The notes below the pieces were generated by a model that saw nothing but the letters and a program-made list of their open reading frames with translations, searched no databases and was not told the origin of the DNA. Position numbers and translations under genes: made by a program. A DNA stretch of 64,000 nucleotides. It comes from Chionoecetes opilio. Lineage: Eukaryota > Arthropoda > Malacostraca > Decapoda > Majidae. The stretch is from positions 49,499-113,498 of the forward strand of contig JACEEZ010009425.1 in assembly GCA_016584305.1 (NCBI GenBank), written 5' to 3'. Positions 1-13,277 of this stretch are shown piece by piece (within the stretch, counting starts at the first letter, position 1; the number at the start of each line of letters is the position of its first letter).

Positions 1-409
1 GTTTTCATTGTTCGTTCTAACCTGGTTTATGTGTTGAGGAGGAACAAAAAACGAAACGTTAATAACGAACCGTCTTGAGAAATATTTCGTTTCAAGCCCT
101 GGTTTTTAGCGTGCACTGCCACCTTCTTTCTGACAGGTAAATTCTAATTTCTCAATTAGTTTTGAATGCTACCTTAAGCAATGGGATGCATTTAATTTCG
201 CTTCATATTATGACTACCATAGACCCACTGTAATCTCTGGACTTGCGCACTGAAATATCGACCTGTTGCACAATGGCCCCAAGGTCGGAGCGGCCCTGTT
301 TTCAAACTTCACGTCACTCGGTAACAAGGAAGGATATCGACCCGAATTTTGTTTATAGGTTTTCAGTCTATATAGAAAGGATGAATTTCAAACATAAACA
401 AACATAATT
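1..409. other. intergenic, nothing recognised
   Basis: Unremarkable mixed-composition sequence. I see no ORF of coding character, no inverted repeat and no match to other repeats in the window. Confidence 0.5.
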
Positions 410-423
410 TAGTGTCAAGTGCA

Positions 424-457
<34 letters not shown>

Positions 458-605
458 TATATATAATAATATATATTATATATATATCTATATATAGTCA
501 TATCTATATATATATAATATATATATTATATAATATGATACCGGTTATATTATATATAAAATTTATATTTATAATTATCTATATATATATATATATTATA
601 TATTA
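424..605. repeat. (TA)n microsatellite, interrupted
   Basis: About 180 bp of alternating T and A with scattered interruptions. It directly precedes the first composite-repeat copy; each later copy is also bordered by TA-rich sequence, so the array is probably part of the repeated unit. Confidence 0.9.
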
Positions 606-608
606 ACT

Positions 609-1413
609 AGGCCGCAAAGCCGACCCTCCGGGCGGCCTTTTGGCTAGCCCTGCGGAGGGCTATTGGTGGGACTTCGGCCCACCACCTGGTTTGGTGGCCC
701 AAACCACCACTCTCCAGATAGCCCCTCTAACTTCCTGAATGAAATCATGGATGTAGAAATGTATGTATTAACGACAACCCATTTAACATTCAAAAGCCCC
801 TTCTAACTTTCTGAAAGCAAAGCCGCCCTCCGGGGGAATTTTTTGGCTAGTCCTGCGGAGGGCCTATTGGTGGGTGGGCTTCGGCCCACCACCTGTGTTT
901 CGTGGCCTTCGCCCACCACACACAGACTCTCCAGATAGAACACATTACCCACCACCTCGGCCCACCAAAACAGACTTCCAGATAGCCCCTTCTAACTTCC
1001 TAAATGTATGTATTCCCCCCGCCCATTCACTCACCCATTACCCCTCACCCCCACCCATCACTCACCCATTACCCATCACCCACACACCCATTCACTTCAC
1101 CCATTACCCATACCACCACACCATTTCATCACCCATTTTTTTGTTTTTTACCCATCACCACACACAACATTTCACTCACCCATTACCCATCCATCCCCAC
1201 CTAATTCCTCACCATCACCCCTCACCCCCACCCATTCACTCACCCATCCACCCCACCCCATTACCCAGACACACCACCCATTCACTCACCTATTTTACCC
1301 ATCACCCTACATCAAGGGTTTCCTCAATTCTCGCAACCCCTTTTTTCTTTCACAGTTCTCGCTAAGTAGGCTGCTAAAAAAAAAAAAAAATTATCGGCTC
1401 ATCTATAAGTGTA
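609..1413 (+). repeat. composite repeat, copy 1 (5' portion)
   Basis: A GC-rich head forms a short hairpin (GCCGCCCTCCGGGCGGC type, best kept in copies 2 and 3), followed by repeated TTCGGCCCACC blocks and CAGACTCTCCAGATAGCC. A degenerate CCCATTCACTCACCCATTA minisatellite (about 1010-1310) and a tail with TTTCCTCAATTCTCGCAACC and poly-A follow. A partial second head starts near 820. The copy is interrupted at about 1413 by the element ending at 3365, and its tail resumes after it. Long ORFs here are only frames through the minisatellite. Confidence 0.75.
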
Positions 1414-1562
1414 GTCGGTCAGCCCCCCGGTCCGAAATTTTGCTCACCGGTATCAAAATAGGGCGAGAAGTAAGAGTGTTTTTGAGAGGTATAACTGCAT
1501 GAGTTAAGAAAAACATGTGATAGCATTGTGGGGGTGGCAGCTTATAGAGTTATCTCCCTTCC
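1414..1562 (+). repeat. left terminal inverted repeat of 1414-3365 element
   Basis: About 150 bp, pairing with 3217-3365 in inverse orientation with scattered mismatches and indels. Confidence 0.65.
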
Positions 1563-1624
1563 AAAATGGCGCCCAAAAATTACACCCAATAATTATGAAA
1601 ATTTTTAAATTTCGTTTTTATGGT

Positions 1625-3148
1625 TTATACTGCCCACGTGTAACAGCGTATATCATGGTCCTGGCTAAAGGACTCGAAAAGAATAGCAGTCCTTTGGGAT
1701 TTATCGTTGTACTGTTGTATCTCCAGTGAGGAGCCCGACCAGAAATCCCCCACGGGGGGGGGGCTGTACTCATTGGTTAGGCGATATGAGTAGCTGACAT
1801 CAGACGGATATATGGCCACGGGGGTGAAAATCATGTCCTTCTTGATGGCGTTTCGGATATGTGACGAAGGTTGATCTATGGAATCTTGTTGATATCTGTA
1901 GACTTGGCCCCTTCCAAAGCTTGAGCTCCCTATGTAGATTTGATTTTCCAAGGACAAACATCTTTAATGGAGACACAGCATGGAACCATCAACAACTTTC
2001 CTTGTCGTCGGAAAATATTCTACTGCACCTCCAAGCTCGGATTTCAGTCTTCTGTGCTATTCTTCTTTGTTGATCCTTCAGAAGTTTAACTCCACCAGAC
2101 AACATTACTAATTATTCCAATTTTTGTGGGTGGGTTTTTTTCAAGGAGGTGACTGGTATAATCCTCTTGTTGGGGATAATATCTTCTCTGATGTATGTCG
2201 AAAAAGTTCTTGGTAAGCTTCTCCTTCAACCTTGTGATACAGTATAAATTCATATGTTCTTTTCTCTTCTTCCATTCTCATTGCTGTCCCTTTTGTTCCT
2301 AGTGTAATTCCTATAGCAGAGTAGCGTGGTAGTCTGGTAGTGTGCCTCTGCGGCAACACTGTCTCACTGGTAGTGTATCATCCTGCGTCTGCATTTCTGA
2401 CGGCACTCTCTCTTAGTGTTTGATCTACTCTCCAGTTGTGAAGCAGCGTAAGGTTTCCCACGTGTATGGAGTGCTTTTTGAACTGACTTGCTACAGAAGA
2501 AACGCAGATCGGAGCATAACTCTGATTCATGTGGTTGATGTTCTGGAAGACTTTTTGGAGGACAGTCACTACTACCGATAGATCAATACTACATTCACCT
2601 GCTTTACTTTCAGAGTTTCCAAGTCTCTTTTCAGTGGTGACATGCTTCTACATTTTCGATGATAGAATATAATTGTAATTCCCCTTTGTCCTGAAGCGTT
2701 TTGAAACGTCTAGAATGGGGACATGGTTCCTGACATTTGGCAAGGCTTCAAGTAAGGTTAACATGGAGGCATGGCTTTGAGGTACTGACCCAAAATGTTC
2801 ATCTCCGTCGGTATATGCCTCCTGGTTATGATGCACAGTTCTTGGCGGTTGCCCTGTGGCGTTTCCATGTTAACGGACATTCCAGGCCTCCTACGTTTGA
2901 AGTCCACAGCTACCACGAACACCGGATTCTGGTCCCGGATTCTTTCTCTACATCACCAGCCTTCAACAATAGCTTCGAGAGGTAGTCGGCTGATACTCTA
3001 CCTTCCACTCCAAAAACCCGACTCTCTGAACGCACGACCTGCGGGGCCGTGCTGGTCTCACGGCCGGAAGCAGTGGTGGCTCCTTGATGGGTCTCAAACG
3101 TCGCCAGTCGATCGCTCCGGTCCGTCCTTCGCCGATGAAATACGACAC
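1625..3148 (-). pseudogene. decayed coding remnant inside the TIR element
   Basis: Five consecutive minus-strand open stretches (3148-2963, 2836-2648, 2569-2378, 2359-2141, 1957-1625) of 60-110 codons are separated by stops and frame changes. One fragment reads FQNINHMNQSYAPICVSS and another SSHIRNAIKKDMIFTPVA, which look like protein rather than noise. This arrangement suggests one former ORF running leftward. I do not recognise a transposase signature, so the family is unassigned. Confidence 0.35.
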
Positions 3149-3216
3149 CTGAAAAAGCTTTTTTTTTTGAATTATATGTATGGATATTTATATAATACTA
3201 TAATATACAGTTTGTG

Positions 3217-3365
3217 GAAAAAGGGGGATAACTCCCATAAAGCTGCCACTTGCACACATGCTATCACATGTTTTCTAACTCTAGGCATTTATACCTTCCC
3301 AAAAAACACTATAGTGAGCATTTCGCCCTAATTTGATACCGAACCAACCCCCAGGGCTGACGCCT
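3217..3365 (-). repeat. right terminal inverted repeat of 1414-3365 element
   Basis: Inverse of 1414-1562. The shared ACATGTGATAGCAT block and the GATAACTCCC/GTTATCTCCC block are the clearest anchors. Confidence 0.65.
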
Positions 3366-3515
3366 AGTGGCCTAAAAACTTCCCCTGGTCAACCTGATTC
3401 CAAAAATTTTGACATATGATGGATTCCGCAACAGGGGGCGGCACCTATCGCGGACAGACAGACAGACAGATAGACACACACTACACACACACTTCGCTTA
3501 TATATTATATATATA
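3366..3515 (+). repeat. composite repeat, copy 1 (resumed tail)
   Basis: Continues the copy interrupted at 1413. It carries the conserved tail motifs CCCCTGGTC, GATTCCGCAACAGGGGGC, GGCACCTATCGCGGACAGAC and then (AC)n/(TA)n, as in copies 2 and 3. Confidence 0.7.
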
Positions 3516-3520
3516 CTATC

Positions 3521-4330
3521 CGCAAAGCCGCCCTCATGGGCGCCTGTTTTGGCTAGCTCTGCGGAGGGCTATTGGTGGGCCTTTGGCCCACCACCTATGT
3601 TTGGTGGGCCGGAAGGCCCACCAAAAATGAGACTCTCCAGATGAACCCGTCTAGCTTTCCTGAAAGCATGATGTAGACAATGTAGTATTAATGCCAACCA
3701 ATTCACATCACCCCCAACCCATTCACTCACCATTACCCATCACCCCCACCCATCACTCACCCATTAGGCTATGGTGGAACCTTCGGCCCTCAAACACAGA
3801 CTCTACCAGATAAACCCCTTCTAAAACTTTCCTGAAACATGGATGTAGAAATGTATGTATTCACCCCACCAGTCACTCACCCAGTACCCATCACCCCCCA
3901 CCCATCACTCACCCATTACCCATCACCACACACCATTCACTACACCCATTTACCCATCACCCCCCAACATTTCCCGCCAACCCATCACCATCACCCTCCA
4001 CCCATCACCCCCCCCCACCCAGCACTCACCCATCACCCATACCCATTACCCATCACCCCACCCATTGCGCTCACCATTACCTCATCACCCAAATCAAGGG
4101 TTCCTCAATTCTCGCAACCCACTTTTTTTCACAATTCCCTACTAGCTGCTAAAAAAAAGAAGAAAAAAAAAAGTGATCGGATCATCTCATAAGGTGGGCT
4201 TCTTAAAACATCCCCAGGTGATGCTGGTTCCAAAAAGTGAACAAATGTGGGATTCCGCACGGGGGGCGGGCACCTATCGCGACCAGACAAGAACAGACAG
4301 ACGAAGACAGACACACACACTTTTCGCGTA
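3521..4330 (+). repeat. composite repeat, copy 2
   Basis: Same order as copy 1: hairpin head, TTCGGCCCACC-like blocks, GATGTAGAAATGTATGTA, a CCCATCACTCACCCATTA minisatellite (about 3700-4090), AATTCTCGCAACCC, poly-A, then the GCACCTATCGCG tail and (AC)n. A second partial head begins near 3765, so the unit itself contains a duplication. Confidence 0.75.
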
Positions 4331-4567
4331 TTATTATATATTAATATAAGATATATATAGATAGATATATAGGAGATATATAGATACAACATAGAGATAT
4401 ATATCTATAGATAACCCTGTAAGCTATACAATAACAGATATATATATATATTATATATATTATATTAGATATATTATATATCCATATCCGTATATATATA
4501 TATATATATAAAGATATATATCCTATATATATTCCTACACTTTACTATATATATCTAATATATTATA
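4331..4567. repeat. TA-rich microsatellite between composite copies
   Basis: Interrupted (TA)n with GATA-type variants, separating composite copies 2 and 3. Confidence 0.85.
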
Positions 4568-4570
4568 CTA

Positions 4571-5330
4571 GCCGCCAAAGCCGCCCTCCGGGCGGCCTTT
4601 TGGCTAGCTCCGCGGAGGGCTATGGGTGGGCGGCCCACTACCTGGTTTGGTGGGGGCCTCGGCCCACCAAACACAGACTCCCCAGATAGCCCCTGCTAGC
4701 TTTACTGAAATCGGATGTAGAAATGTATGTATGAACGCTAACCCATCACATCACCCCAACCCATTCACCACCCATTACCCACACCCCCACATTCACTCCA
4801 CCCAGCGGGCTATTGGTGGGCTAAGGCCCACCACCTGTGTTTGGTGGGACTTTCGGCCCACCAAACACCGACTCTCCAGATAGCCCCTTCTACTTTCCTG
4901 AAATCATGGATTAGAAATGTAAAGTATTCCCCCCACCACTCACTCACCGTTACCCATCACCCCCCACCCATTCAACTCACCCATTACCCATCACCACCCA
5001 CCCATTCACTCACCCATTACCCCTCACTCCCCACCTATTCCCTCACCCATCACCCCCCCACCCATTACCCATAACCCACCCATTCACTCACCAATACCCA
5101 TCACCCTACATCAAGGTTTCCTCAATTCTCGCAAACCCCCATTTTTTTTTCACAATTCTCGCTAATAGTCCGCTAAAAAAAAAAAAAAAAAAAGTGATCG
5201 GATCATCTCATAAGTGGGCTTAAAAACCGTCCCCTGGTCGAGCTGGTTCCAAAACTGTGACTATAAAGGGATTCCGCCACGGGGGGTGGCACCTATCGCG
5301 GACAGACCACACACACACACACTTTCGCTT
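4571..5330 (+). repeat. composite repeat, copy 3
   Basis: Head, internal head duplication (about 4805-4930), ACCC minisatellite, poly-A near 5176 and the tail with GTGATCGGATCATCTCATAA and GGCACCTATCGCGGACAGAC. This copy is uninterrupted and serves as the reference for the insertion site in copy 1. Confidence 0.75.
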
Positions 5331-5370
5331 ATTTTTATTATTATATAATATATATATATATAATATAAAT

Positions 5371-5405
<35 letters not shown>
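5331..5405. repeat. (TA)n microsatellite
   Basis: TA-rich run closing composite copy 3. Confidence 0.85.
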
Positions 5406-6308
<903 letters not shown>

Positions 6309-9250
6309 TATCAAATTTTTTTACTTTTTCCAACCCACCCCACTACAACCCCCTACACCCTACCCTTTCATAACGGGGCCTCTTTTGGAACCACCAATTT
6401 TTTTCCCCCAAGGGGAATGAACCGGACATCTCGGGGTTTAAAACCGCCGTGTGCCCCCAAACACTAAGGGGTTTCGGACGGGGGGTCGGCCCTATTAAAG
6501 AAAAACCCCCACAATTTTCGCTTGTTTTAAAAATATTTTTTTTTTAAATATGCTTTTTAAAAGATATTTATTTGCCCAAAAAAAAAAAAAAAACCCAAAA
6601 AAATAACAAAAATTAAACTTACACACTAACCAAAAAATTATTTATAAACCAAACCCCTACCTTAGGTTTTAAAAAACCCCTCCTTTAAAGGTTTTAGAAA
6701 CTAATAACAACCAAAAGTAAAATCCCCTGAATGGGTTCCCAAAAAATTTACTTCCCCCCCATTGCAAGCCTAGGAGGCCCCCCAAGAAAAAAAATGTGTT
6801 CCCTTGGAAAACACCAAAAAACTTGCCAAAATCAGCCTTAACTTAGTTTTATTTTCCCCCACCAACCCCCCCAATTTTAAAAAAAAATTAACAACTTAAG
6901 GTTTTTAAGGGGAAACTACCCCAACCTTTTTTGGGGGGTTTTAATAAAATCAAGAATCCCTCCCCAAAAGTATCTTTTTTTTTTTAGGGTTTGCGCAATA
7001 AAACTACCCTCCATTGGGAACAACCCCTATTTTTTAAACTAAGAAAAAAAATCCGGTGTCCTGTAAAAAGACAAAATTCGGCGGGTTTCCAGCTCATGGG
7101 GTGCCAAAAAACGGTACCCCATTTAAAGCGATTAAATTTGATACAGATTGAAGAAATAAACCAGTGGAGGACTTTTAAAAGGCCCAGACATCCAAAAGGG
7201 ACTTTTTAAAAAATTTTTAGGGGCCTAAGCCAGCCATCCGTTAAACCAAAAATAATTCAGGGGGACAACGGGGAAAAAACCCCCAATGTTTGACCAATAA
7301 CCATTTTCTTAACGAGGGTTTTAAAAAGGAACATTTTGGGAGTAAATCACCGTATAAAAAAGGGATAAGGGAAAACGGGTCCGGTCCTTTTCGGCACCGA
7401 ATTTTTTTGGCACAATGGGCTTGCCAAGGAAGGTTGGGTTATTTGCGAAAAAAAAAAAAAAAATTTAACTAACTCCGGTTTTAAAATAACAAACCCTTAT
7501 GGGTTTTTCTAAAAATTATGTTTTAAAAGACCAACCCTTAAGGTTTTTAAACCCACCTAACTTAGGTTTTTTTGGGGAAAAAAACCTTTAAAAAAGGGAA
7601 ACCCTTGTTTTTTTATTTTCGAAAATAAACAAATTCCTTCTAAAAAAGTCTTTGGAAAAAAAAACGGGTTCTGCGCCGTACGGGCTGATGGGTAATTTCT
7701 AGGGGGCCCAATAACTCCCCACTAACCCCAAAGCAAAGTTTGACCGTCAATGGGTTTGGGGAAAAATTTAAGGGGGCAGACACCTGATATTTAAAAATTT
7801 TAGGGAAAGGGCCAAATCCTGATTAATAATTTCCCAACAAAAGGAACATTTGGTAACCAAAATTATAATTAAGGGCGGGGCTTTTGACCCAACCATAAAA
7901 TAAACAACCTTACCTTCAAACCAAATTTTTTAACAGAACCCCCCTAATTTAATAAAAAAAAATACCAAAAAATCAATTAATCCCAAAAACCAAACCTCCT
8001 ATTATGCGGTTGGGGGGCCTCTGGAAAAAAAGTTTTCCCTTGTATTAGTTTTGGTAAAAAGACAACTTTCTTTTTCTAAAAATTGAAAAGTTTGGTAAAT
8101 TCTAGTGTTTGCCCATACTCTCCATTTCCCCCAAAAAAGGTTTGGGCACCTGTGGGAATGCGGGGTTTTCGGGTGGGGAACAAATTTAATGCGTCGGAAA
8201 CACGTAATTTAAAAATTGTTTTCCCTAGGCCATGAAAATTCCTAAAAAAATTAATAATCCTTTAATCAAACAAAAATGCCTAACCAAATTAAAACCGACA
8301 CAAACCTTATCCACCAATAAAAACCCTAACCAACCTTTATTTCTTTTTCTTATTTTAAACATAATAACCAAATTAATAATTTAAAAAATTTTTTCCCAAA
8401 CCTCCCCCTAAACTTTGCGGGGGGGGGTTTGGGGGGAACATTCGTCAAACACGTAATTAAGGTTGGTTTGGCAGAGAAATCCAGATGAATTTCCTTAATC
8501 TAGAAAAATTTTTTAACCAAATAACAAAGGGGGGTTGGACCCAATTCCCTTTACCCCACCCAATATAAATCCTCCAATCTCCCCTACCCCAAAACTTTTT
8601 GGGGGGGGGGGGGTTCAAACACTAGTAATCCATTTTAAAGGTTCGCGGAAGTCTTAATAAAGAAAACCAAATGATTTCCCAAAAACAAAAAATAATATAA
8701 AAAGATGGGGTTTTGCGGTAGTGACCCCCCCATTATCGCCATTAAACATGCCCCAACCGTGTTTGGGGAAAAATTTTGGGATTTCCACTAATGGGCCCAA
8801 AGAAAGAATAAATACTTAATTTAAATTTTTCGCGGTCCCAAATATGTTAAAACTAAAACCAAAAAATAAATGGAAACGTTGGTAATATAATTCAAAAACC
8901 CCGGGACTCCCCCAATCACTAAACTAACCCCAGATATTCGGTCCCTGAATTCACAAACACGGGTAAAAGCTGTTTAAATATATAGATTGGGTACTGTTAT
9001 GTTAATAATTAAATTGTAACTGTCGCTTAATAGGAACTCTCGCCGACGTAAAAAAAATGGAACATTCTCCGACGGTGGCGAACATTCCTTCCGTTCGGGG
9101 ACTGTACCATTAAAGGTTAGCAAACGTGCCCTAACTACCATTTAGGGGCAATGGGGGTCAAGCGTCCTGAGTGCCCTAACCATAGTGCAAGGTCACTGAG
9201 GGGCGGGCATCAGAACAAAAGTTTCATTCCAAAAAACGTCCAAATTACGA
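6309..9250. other. homopolymer-rich, probably miscalled region
   Basis: Runs such as AAAAAAA, CCCCC, TTTTT and GGGGGGG are greatly over-represented, as expected of low-quality consensus. Traces of real repeats survive: 8100-8215 (TCTAGTGTTTGCCCATACTC, GGGAATGCGGGGTTTT, AAACACGTA) is a distorted copy of 53360-53470. No ORF here is credible. Confidence 0.55.
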
Positions 9251-10800
9251 TATAGTGAAAACAACATAATCTAGCCGCGGGATGCCAGGCTCGCCTCGTC
9301 CCACAACAATTCTGCTCACAGGACTCCGCTAGTGGTCAAAAAAAACGGTGCTGCCCAATAACGGAACTAATACAAAAAAAACACCGAAGGCAGCCCCCTA
9401 CACAGCCGAGGCGGCCTCCACCAAGGCTTGTATCTCCAAAAACTTTTGTAAACACACGCCCCTCCCGGCTACCAATAGGCTTATATTTCAATCCTTCCCT
9501 CGGTGGAAAACGTATTAGGCATAATAAAATGACATTTTATTATTATTATGAGATACACCTTCTCTACACCTCATCGAGGTGGTGTAAATCTACGCCAAAT
9601 AATGGCCCTGGGGAGTCACGGAAATGATGTAAGTACGCTTGCTGGATCCAGCCAGGGGGGGGTTGGCGCAGGACTTGTAACGGGGGTAAAGTCTGGCGTT
9701 GTGAAGTCATCGATTTGGCGCAGATGAGCTCCTGATCAAGAAATTTTTCGAAAGAGGAGTATCTCAGACTTACACTGACATACACCGGCCCAGCAAACAT
9801 CACGCGGGGCCGACTAGGCCGTTAGAGGGCGAACGGCGGCCGCCGGCGGCCAAATTTACCCCGTCAGCCCTCCGAAGGCCCGCTGGTGTTTTCAGACGGG
9901 TTTAAATTTACTATGTTGAAAATTAAGTACAGAATTTCAAGAATTGAATATTTCTATGTGTAAACATTTTGAAACAACAGTTATAGATTATCTTGTGTAG
10001 TATACATCAGTAGTGACAAGCAGCGGCAACTTGACTTCAATCCTCCGGAGGCGCGCTGGGCGCTGGTACTTTATTTGTAAGGTGGGAAATATTCATTTCA
10101 ATATTATATTAACTCAGTAATATACATAGTATCTCAATATCGGTACCATCACTATTATTAGGCCTGTTAAAACTATTAAAAATTGTTATAAAATTTTTTA
10201 TAATAGTTTATAGAAATAATCATATTTCAGTTTATTTCAAATATTTCCAGCTTATCAGGAACACCCAGAGATACATAGAAATAAAGAGAGATACGTACAT
10301 AGGAAGGATTTTTTTTTTTTTTACATGGAAAAAGGTTATCAGTTTGTCTGTGTGTGTAGCTAGTATCATATAAAAATAACATTTGATTAACCGCGGCAAA
10401 GTTTATTACGGAATAACACAAGGTCATATTTTCCCTTATTTCAATAACTTCCAACATATTATCAACACATATCAATATCAACGGTACACCTAATATGGAA
10501 TATGGAGATGATGGAGTTAACATATGAATAATATCATGATTTAGAATAGAATATTATTTGAAATCATATTTCCCAGCTATCAGTGCACTAAAACTGCCAG
10601 ACTTTACGATAGCCATTACAAGGGTTAAAAACCCACAAAAGGCCTAAATTGTCACCCTAACCAGTCGATAACATAATGAGAACTTAGTTATAACATTTTT
10701 TCGCTCCATCATTATCGAAATAGACTGAATAATATAATAATTGCAGTACGACACGTTTTTTTAGGAATTCCTTGACGGCGCCTGGCGCTGTGTCTGAGTG
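9251..10800. other. intergenic, no gene recognised
   Basis: Better-quality AT-rich sequence. A 79-codon minus ORF (9803-9564) overlaps a CTCATCGAGGTGGTG segment but has no recognisable motif. The GC-rich patch at 9825-9850 (GGCGGCCGCCGGCGGCC) is isolated. Confidence 0.4.
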
Positions 10801-10834
10801 AAAATGACGGCTTGAAGTATAAAAAGCCTATTTT

Positions 10835-11046
10835 GGGTCCCTGACAGAGCTAGTGCACTAAGCTATAGGATGGGAAAGATCGCCCCCCAAAGGGCAAACC
10901 CTGGGTATACAGGCAACCAATACCGACATCGGGTTAGGTAACCAGGCTACAACATAGAACTGAAAGAAAAAGAAACATAGTCTGGCAACGCCTGTGCCAA
11001 TCCTGACCGGGGCCGGGGCTGCCCCAGCCGCTGGGAGCCATCATAA
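10835..11046 (+). repeat. left inverted terminal repeat of DIRS element
   Basis: Matches the reverse complement of 16846-17052 with few differences: GAGCTAGTGCACTAAGCTAT, GGCAACCAATACCGACATC, CTGAAAGAAAAAGAAACATA and CCAATCCTGAC occur in both. Confidence 0.85.
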
Positions 11047-11121
11047 CCATCCAATAACCATCCCGGGGAGAGGGGCTGAAAAACTTGGCGGGGAAGGAAG
11101 GGTGGGAGGCCGAAGGCCGTG

Positions 11122-11208
11122 CCACAGCTCTGTCAGGGACCCAAAAAATAGGCTTTTCATACTTTAAAGCCGTCATTTTAGGTCCCCTTAGAGCTAGTGC
11201 ACTAAGTT
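11122..11208 (-). repeat. internal complementary region (ICR) of DIRS element
   Basis: The part 11126-11180 is the reverse complement of the left outer end 10801-10853 (TGACGGCTT.., GTCCCTGACAGAGCT). The following part (GGTCCCCTTAGAGCTAGTG) is the reverse complement of the right outer end at 17027-17052. Joined, they copy the junction of the two element ends. In DIRS replication such an ICR is thought to template completion of the circular intermediate. It also fixes the element ends near 10801 and 17052. Confidence 0.8.
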
Positions 11209-11299
11209 TCCTGCCACTTGGAGACGGGGCAAGAAGCCCCGACCCCCGCGGGGAGGCAAAAGAGCAATGCAACAAGAACAAAAGATACCACTAGTATAC

Positions 11300-12445
11300 T
11301 CACCCGAATTTAAGCGGAGACGTCAATGGGAGGCCGGCGGTCCACCACCCCAGCCCCTCCCGGGCGGGGGAGTCCCAGGGCAAAAACAGGGGAAGTCCAC
11401 GACGGAGTGGGACAGGTAACGAGCCACGAAGCACGAGGCCGTACTCCACTGTCCCCCTTTCCCCTACCCTCTCCAAGGAAAGGGTGCGGAGGAAGGCCAG
11501 AGACGCAGCAACACCCCGGACGTCATGGGCGCGAGGGGCGTGACCCGGATCCGCCGACTCGATGACGCCCCGGAGCCGGCGGCAATCCCCCTGGTGGTGA
11601 GGGGGACGACCAGTGACAGGATCGCGGAACAGGAACTGCAGGTCACACGCCCAGGGCTCGGAAGCATCCAGGTAACACCGGGGGCGCCGAAACGGGCACA
11701 AGGGGTTGTGCGGCGTCCCTAGCAGACCAAGCGGAACAAAGACCGGTTGGAGACGGTGGTTTCCTGCCGCTCGTTCTTAACCAGCACCTTGGGCGAGAGG
11801 GAGAGGGGGAAAGCCGGAGCCGTCCCGGAGAAGGTCTCCACTGGGGGGAAACGGGTCAGCGCCCTCAGCGGAAAAAGCCCGAAACCCCGTAGCCAGGGCC
11901 CAGGAACAAGGCCTTCTGAAGGAGCGAGGGCCGGGGCCTCCGACCCAAACTGGTCGCCCTGCAGGAACCGAGAACCTTCTCCAGGGACCAGAAGGGACAG
12001 GACGACGGGAGGGGGGTTTGGTGGAACAAAACCCCTCTTCAACAGGGCACAGAACGCCGGTCCAGGACCAAAACCCCAACCGTATTTGAGGGGGTCAGCC
12101 AGGGCGCAAGGTGAGTGGAGAGAGTAGCGGAGGACCTCCCACGGTCGTGGGCCAGGAAGGAGAGGAAAAACCCGGACGACCGATTCAGAGACGTCGGGAG
12201 GCCCTTAGTTTGAGGAACGACTGAAAGGCCTTCCAGTGAGACTGATACTGTTTTCGTAGAGGACGGGCGAAGAGCGCCAAATGTCCTCCGCTACCGCGTC
12301 CGAGACCGTCCGACGGAGAGAGGTACGGAGAAATCCAGGGTGTAGCTTTAAGGTGGAAAGAAAGCCTGGCCGGGAGCTCCTCCAACAAAGCGAGGGCCCC
12401 TAGAGGAACCGGGGAGGGACACCAGGCCTTCAGTTGGAGAACCAC
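11300..12445 (-). pseudogene. DIRS tyrosine recombinase (frameshifted)
   Basis: The 3'-most coding part of the element. A minus-strand frame of 133 codons (11701-11300) carries HDVRGVAASLAFLR, matching the His-x-x-Arg box of tyrosine recombinases in the style of DIRS proteins. The putative catalytic tyrosine lies in ARYLSHSV, encoded in another frame around 11400-11430, so a frameshift separates the two. Upstream frames (12042-11719) contain FPLSLSPKVLVKNERQET, plausible N-terminal recombinase sequence. The enzyme would insert the circular DNA intermediate. Not intact here. Confidence 0.7.
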
Positions 12446-13226
12446 GGTTCGCCGGCCAGAGAGGAGCCACCATGGTCACCTTGCCCCTGTAGGAACGCAG
12501 TTTGTTGCATACCTTCAGGAGGACACTGGTGCAGGGAGGCGGAAACAGGTAAACATGGCGCCACCTGTTCCAGTCTTCCGTGAGGGCGTCCGGGCCTCCC
12601 GCAGCTGTCCGGTCCCCCTTGGGCAAAAAGGCCTGTAGTTGGGCGGGGCGGCGGGCGCGAAGAGGTCCACCTCCGGGGGTGCCCCACCGCCGACAGAGAG
12701 CCGCAAAACGCTCCGGGTGAAGCTGCCACTCCACCGACGAGCCCCGGAAGCGAGACAGGGCGTCGGCCCACACATTCTCCACTCCCGGCAGGAAAACCCG
12801 GCAGACAGATGAAGGTGGAAAAGGGCCGCCAGGCCGAAAAATCTGCTCCCAAAGGGACAACAGAAGGGCGGATCTGGAAGTCCCTTGGCGGCGAGACAGT
12901 GGACCGCGACCATGTTGTCCACTCGAAGGGAGAGAGCCGTCCCCTTTTGGGATCGGGTTCGATCGGAGGAAGAGAAGAGGGACCAGCAGCTCCTTGGACG
13001 TTGATGTGGAGTCTGCGCTCCACCCCGGACCACCCCGCCGAAACCCTGCCGGCCTGTGGAGGATTGGTAGCCCCACCCGACGTCCGACGCTTCCGACATC
13101 ACGAAGACCGTTTGGGGCGGAGGCAGCCACCCCGTCCACGCGGAGAAAACCGCCCTCCACCAACCACTCGTCCAGTAATGTGAGGGCCAGGGGGGGGACG
13201 GGCCGGAGCAAGTCGCGGGGCCGCAC
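12348..13226 (-). pseudogene. DIRS RNase H domain (frameshifted)
   Basis: A 292-codon minus frame plus overlapping frames carry DIRS RNase H landmarks. In order they are SEASDVGWG (first acidic motif), KELLVPLLFLRSNP, VDNMVAVHCLA (overlapping frame 13603-12515), FLPGVENVWADALSRFRG and EWQLHPERFAALCRRWGTP, followed by DALTEDWNRWRHVYLFPPP. These motifs switch frame at least twice, so indels break the gene. The domain would degrade RNA of the RNA-DNA hybrid during reverse transcription. Confidence 0.75.
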
Positions 13227-13277
13227 CGGGAAAGGCTGTGTTCACCACCCGGACAAGGCGACGGAGACGAAGGCGGC

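Larger units (their letters stand above)
1414..3365. mobile_element. DNA transposon-like element with ~150 bp terminal inverted repeats
   Basis: The segment 1414-1562 is the imperfect reverse complement of 3217-3365; shared blocks include GGTATCAAA-TAGGGCGA, AAACATGTGATAGCAT, GTGGCAGCTTAT and GTTATC-CCC. The insertion splits a copy of the composite repeat: sequence before 1414 (..CATCTATAAGTG) and after 3365 (GTGGCCTAAAAAC..) rejoin as in the uninterrupted copy near 5210 (CATAAGTGGGCTTAAAAAC). A 3-bp GTG duplication is compatible. The right terminus reads CACTAGGCG inward, recalling CACTA-type ends, but the left terminus does not match well, so the superfamily is left open. Confidence 0.65.
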
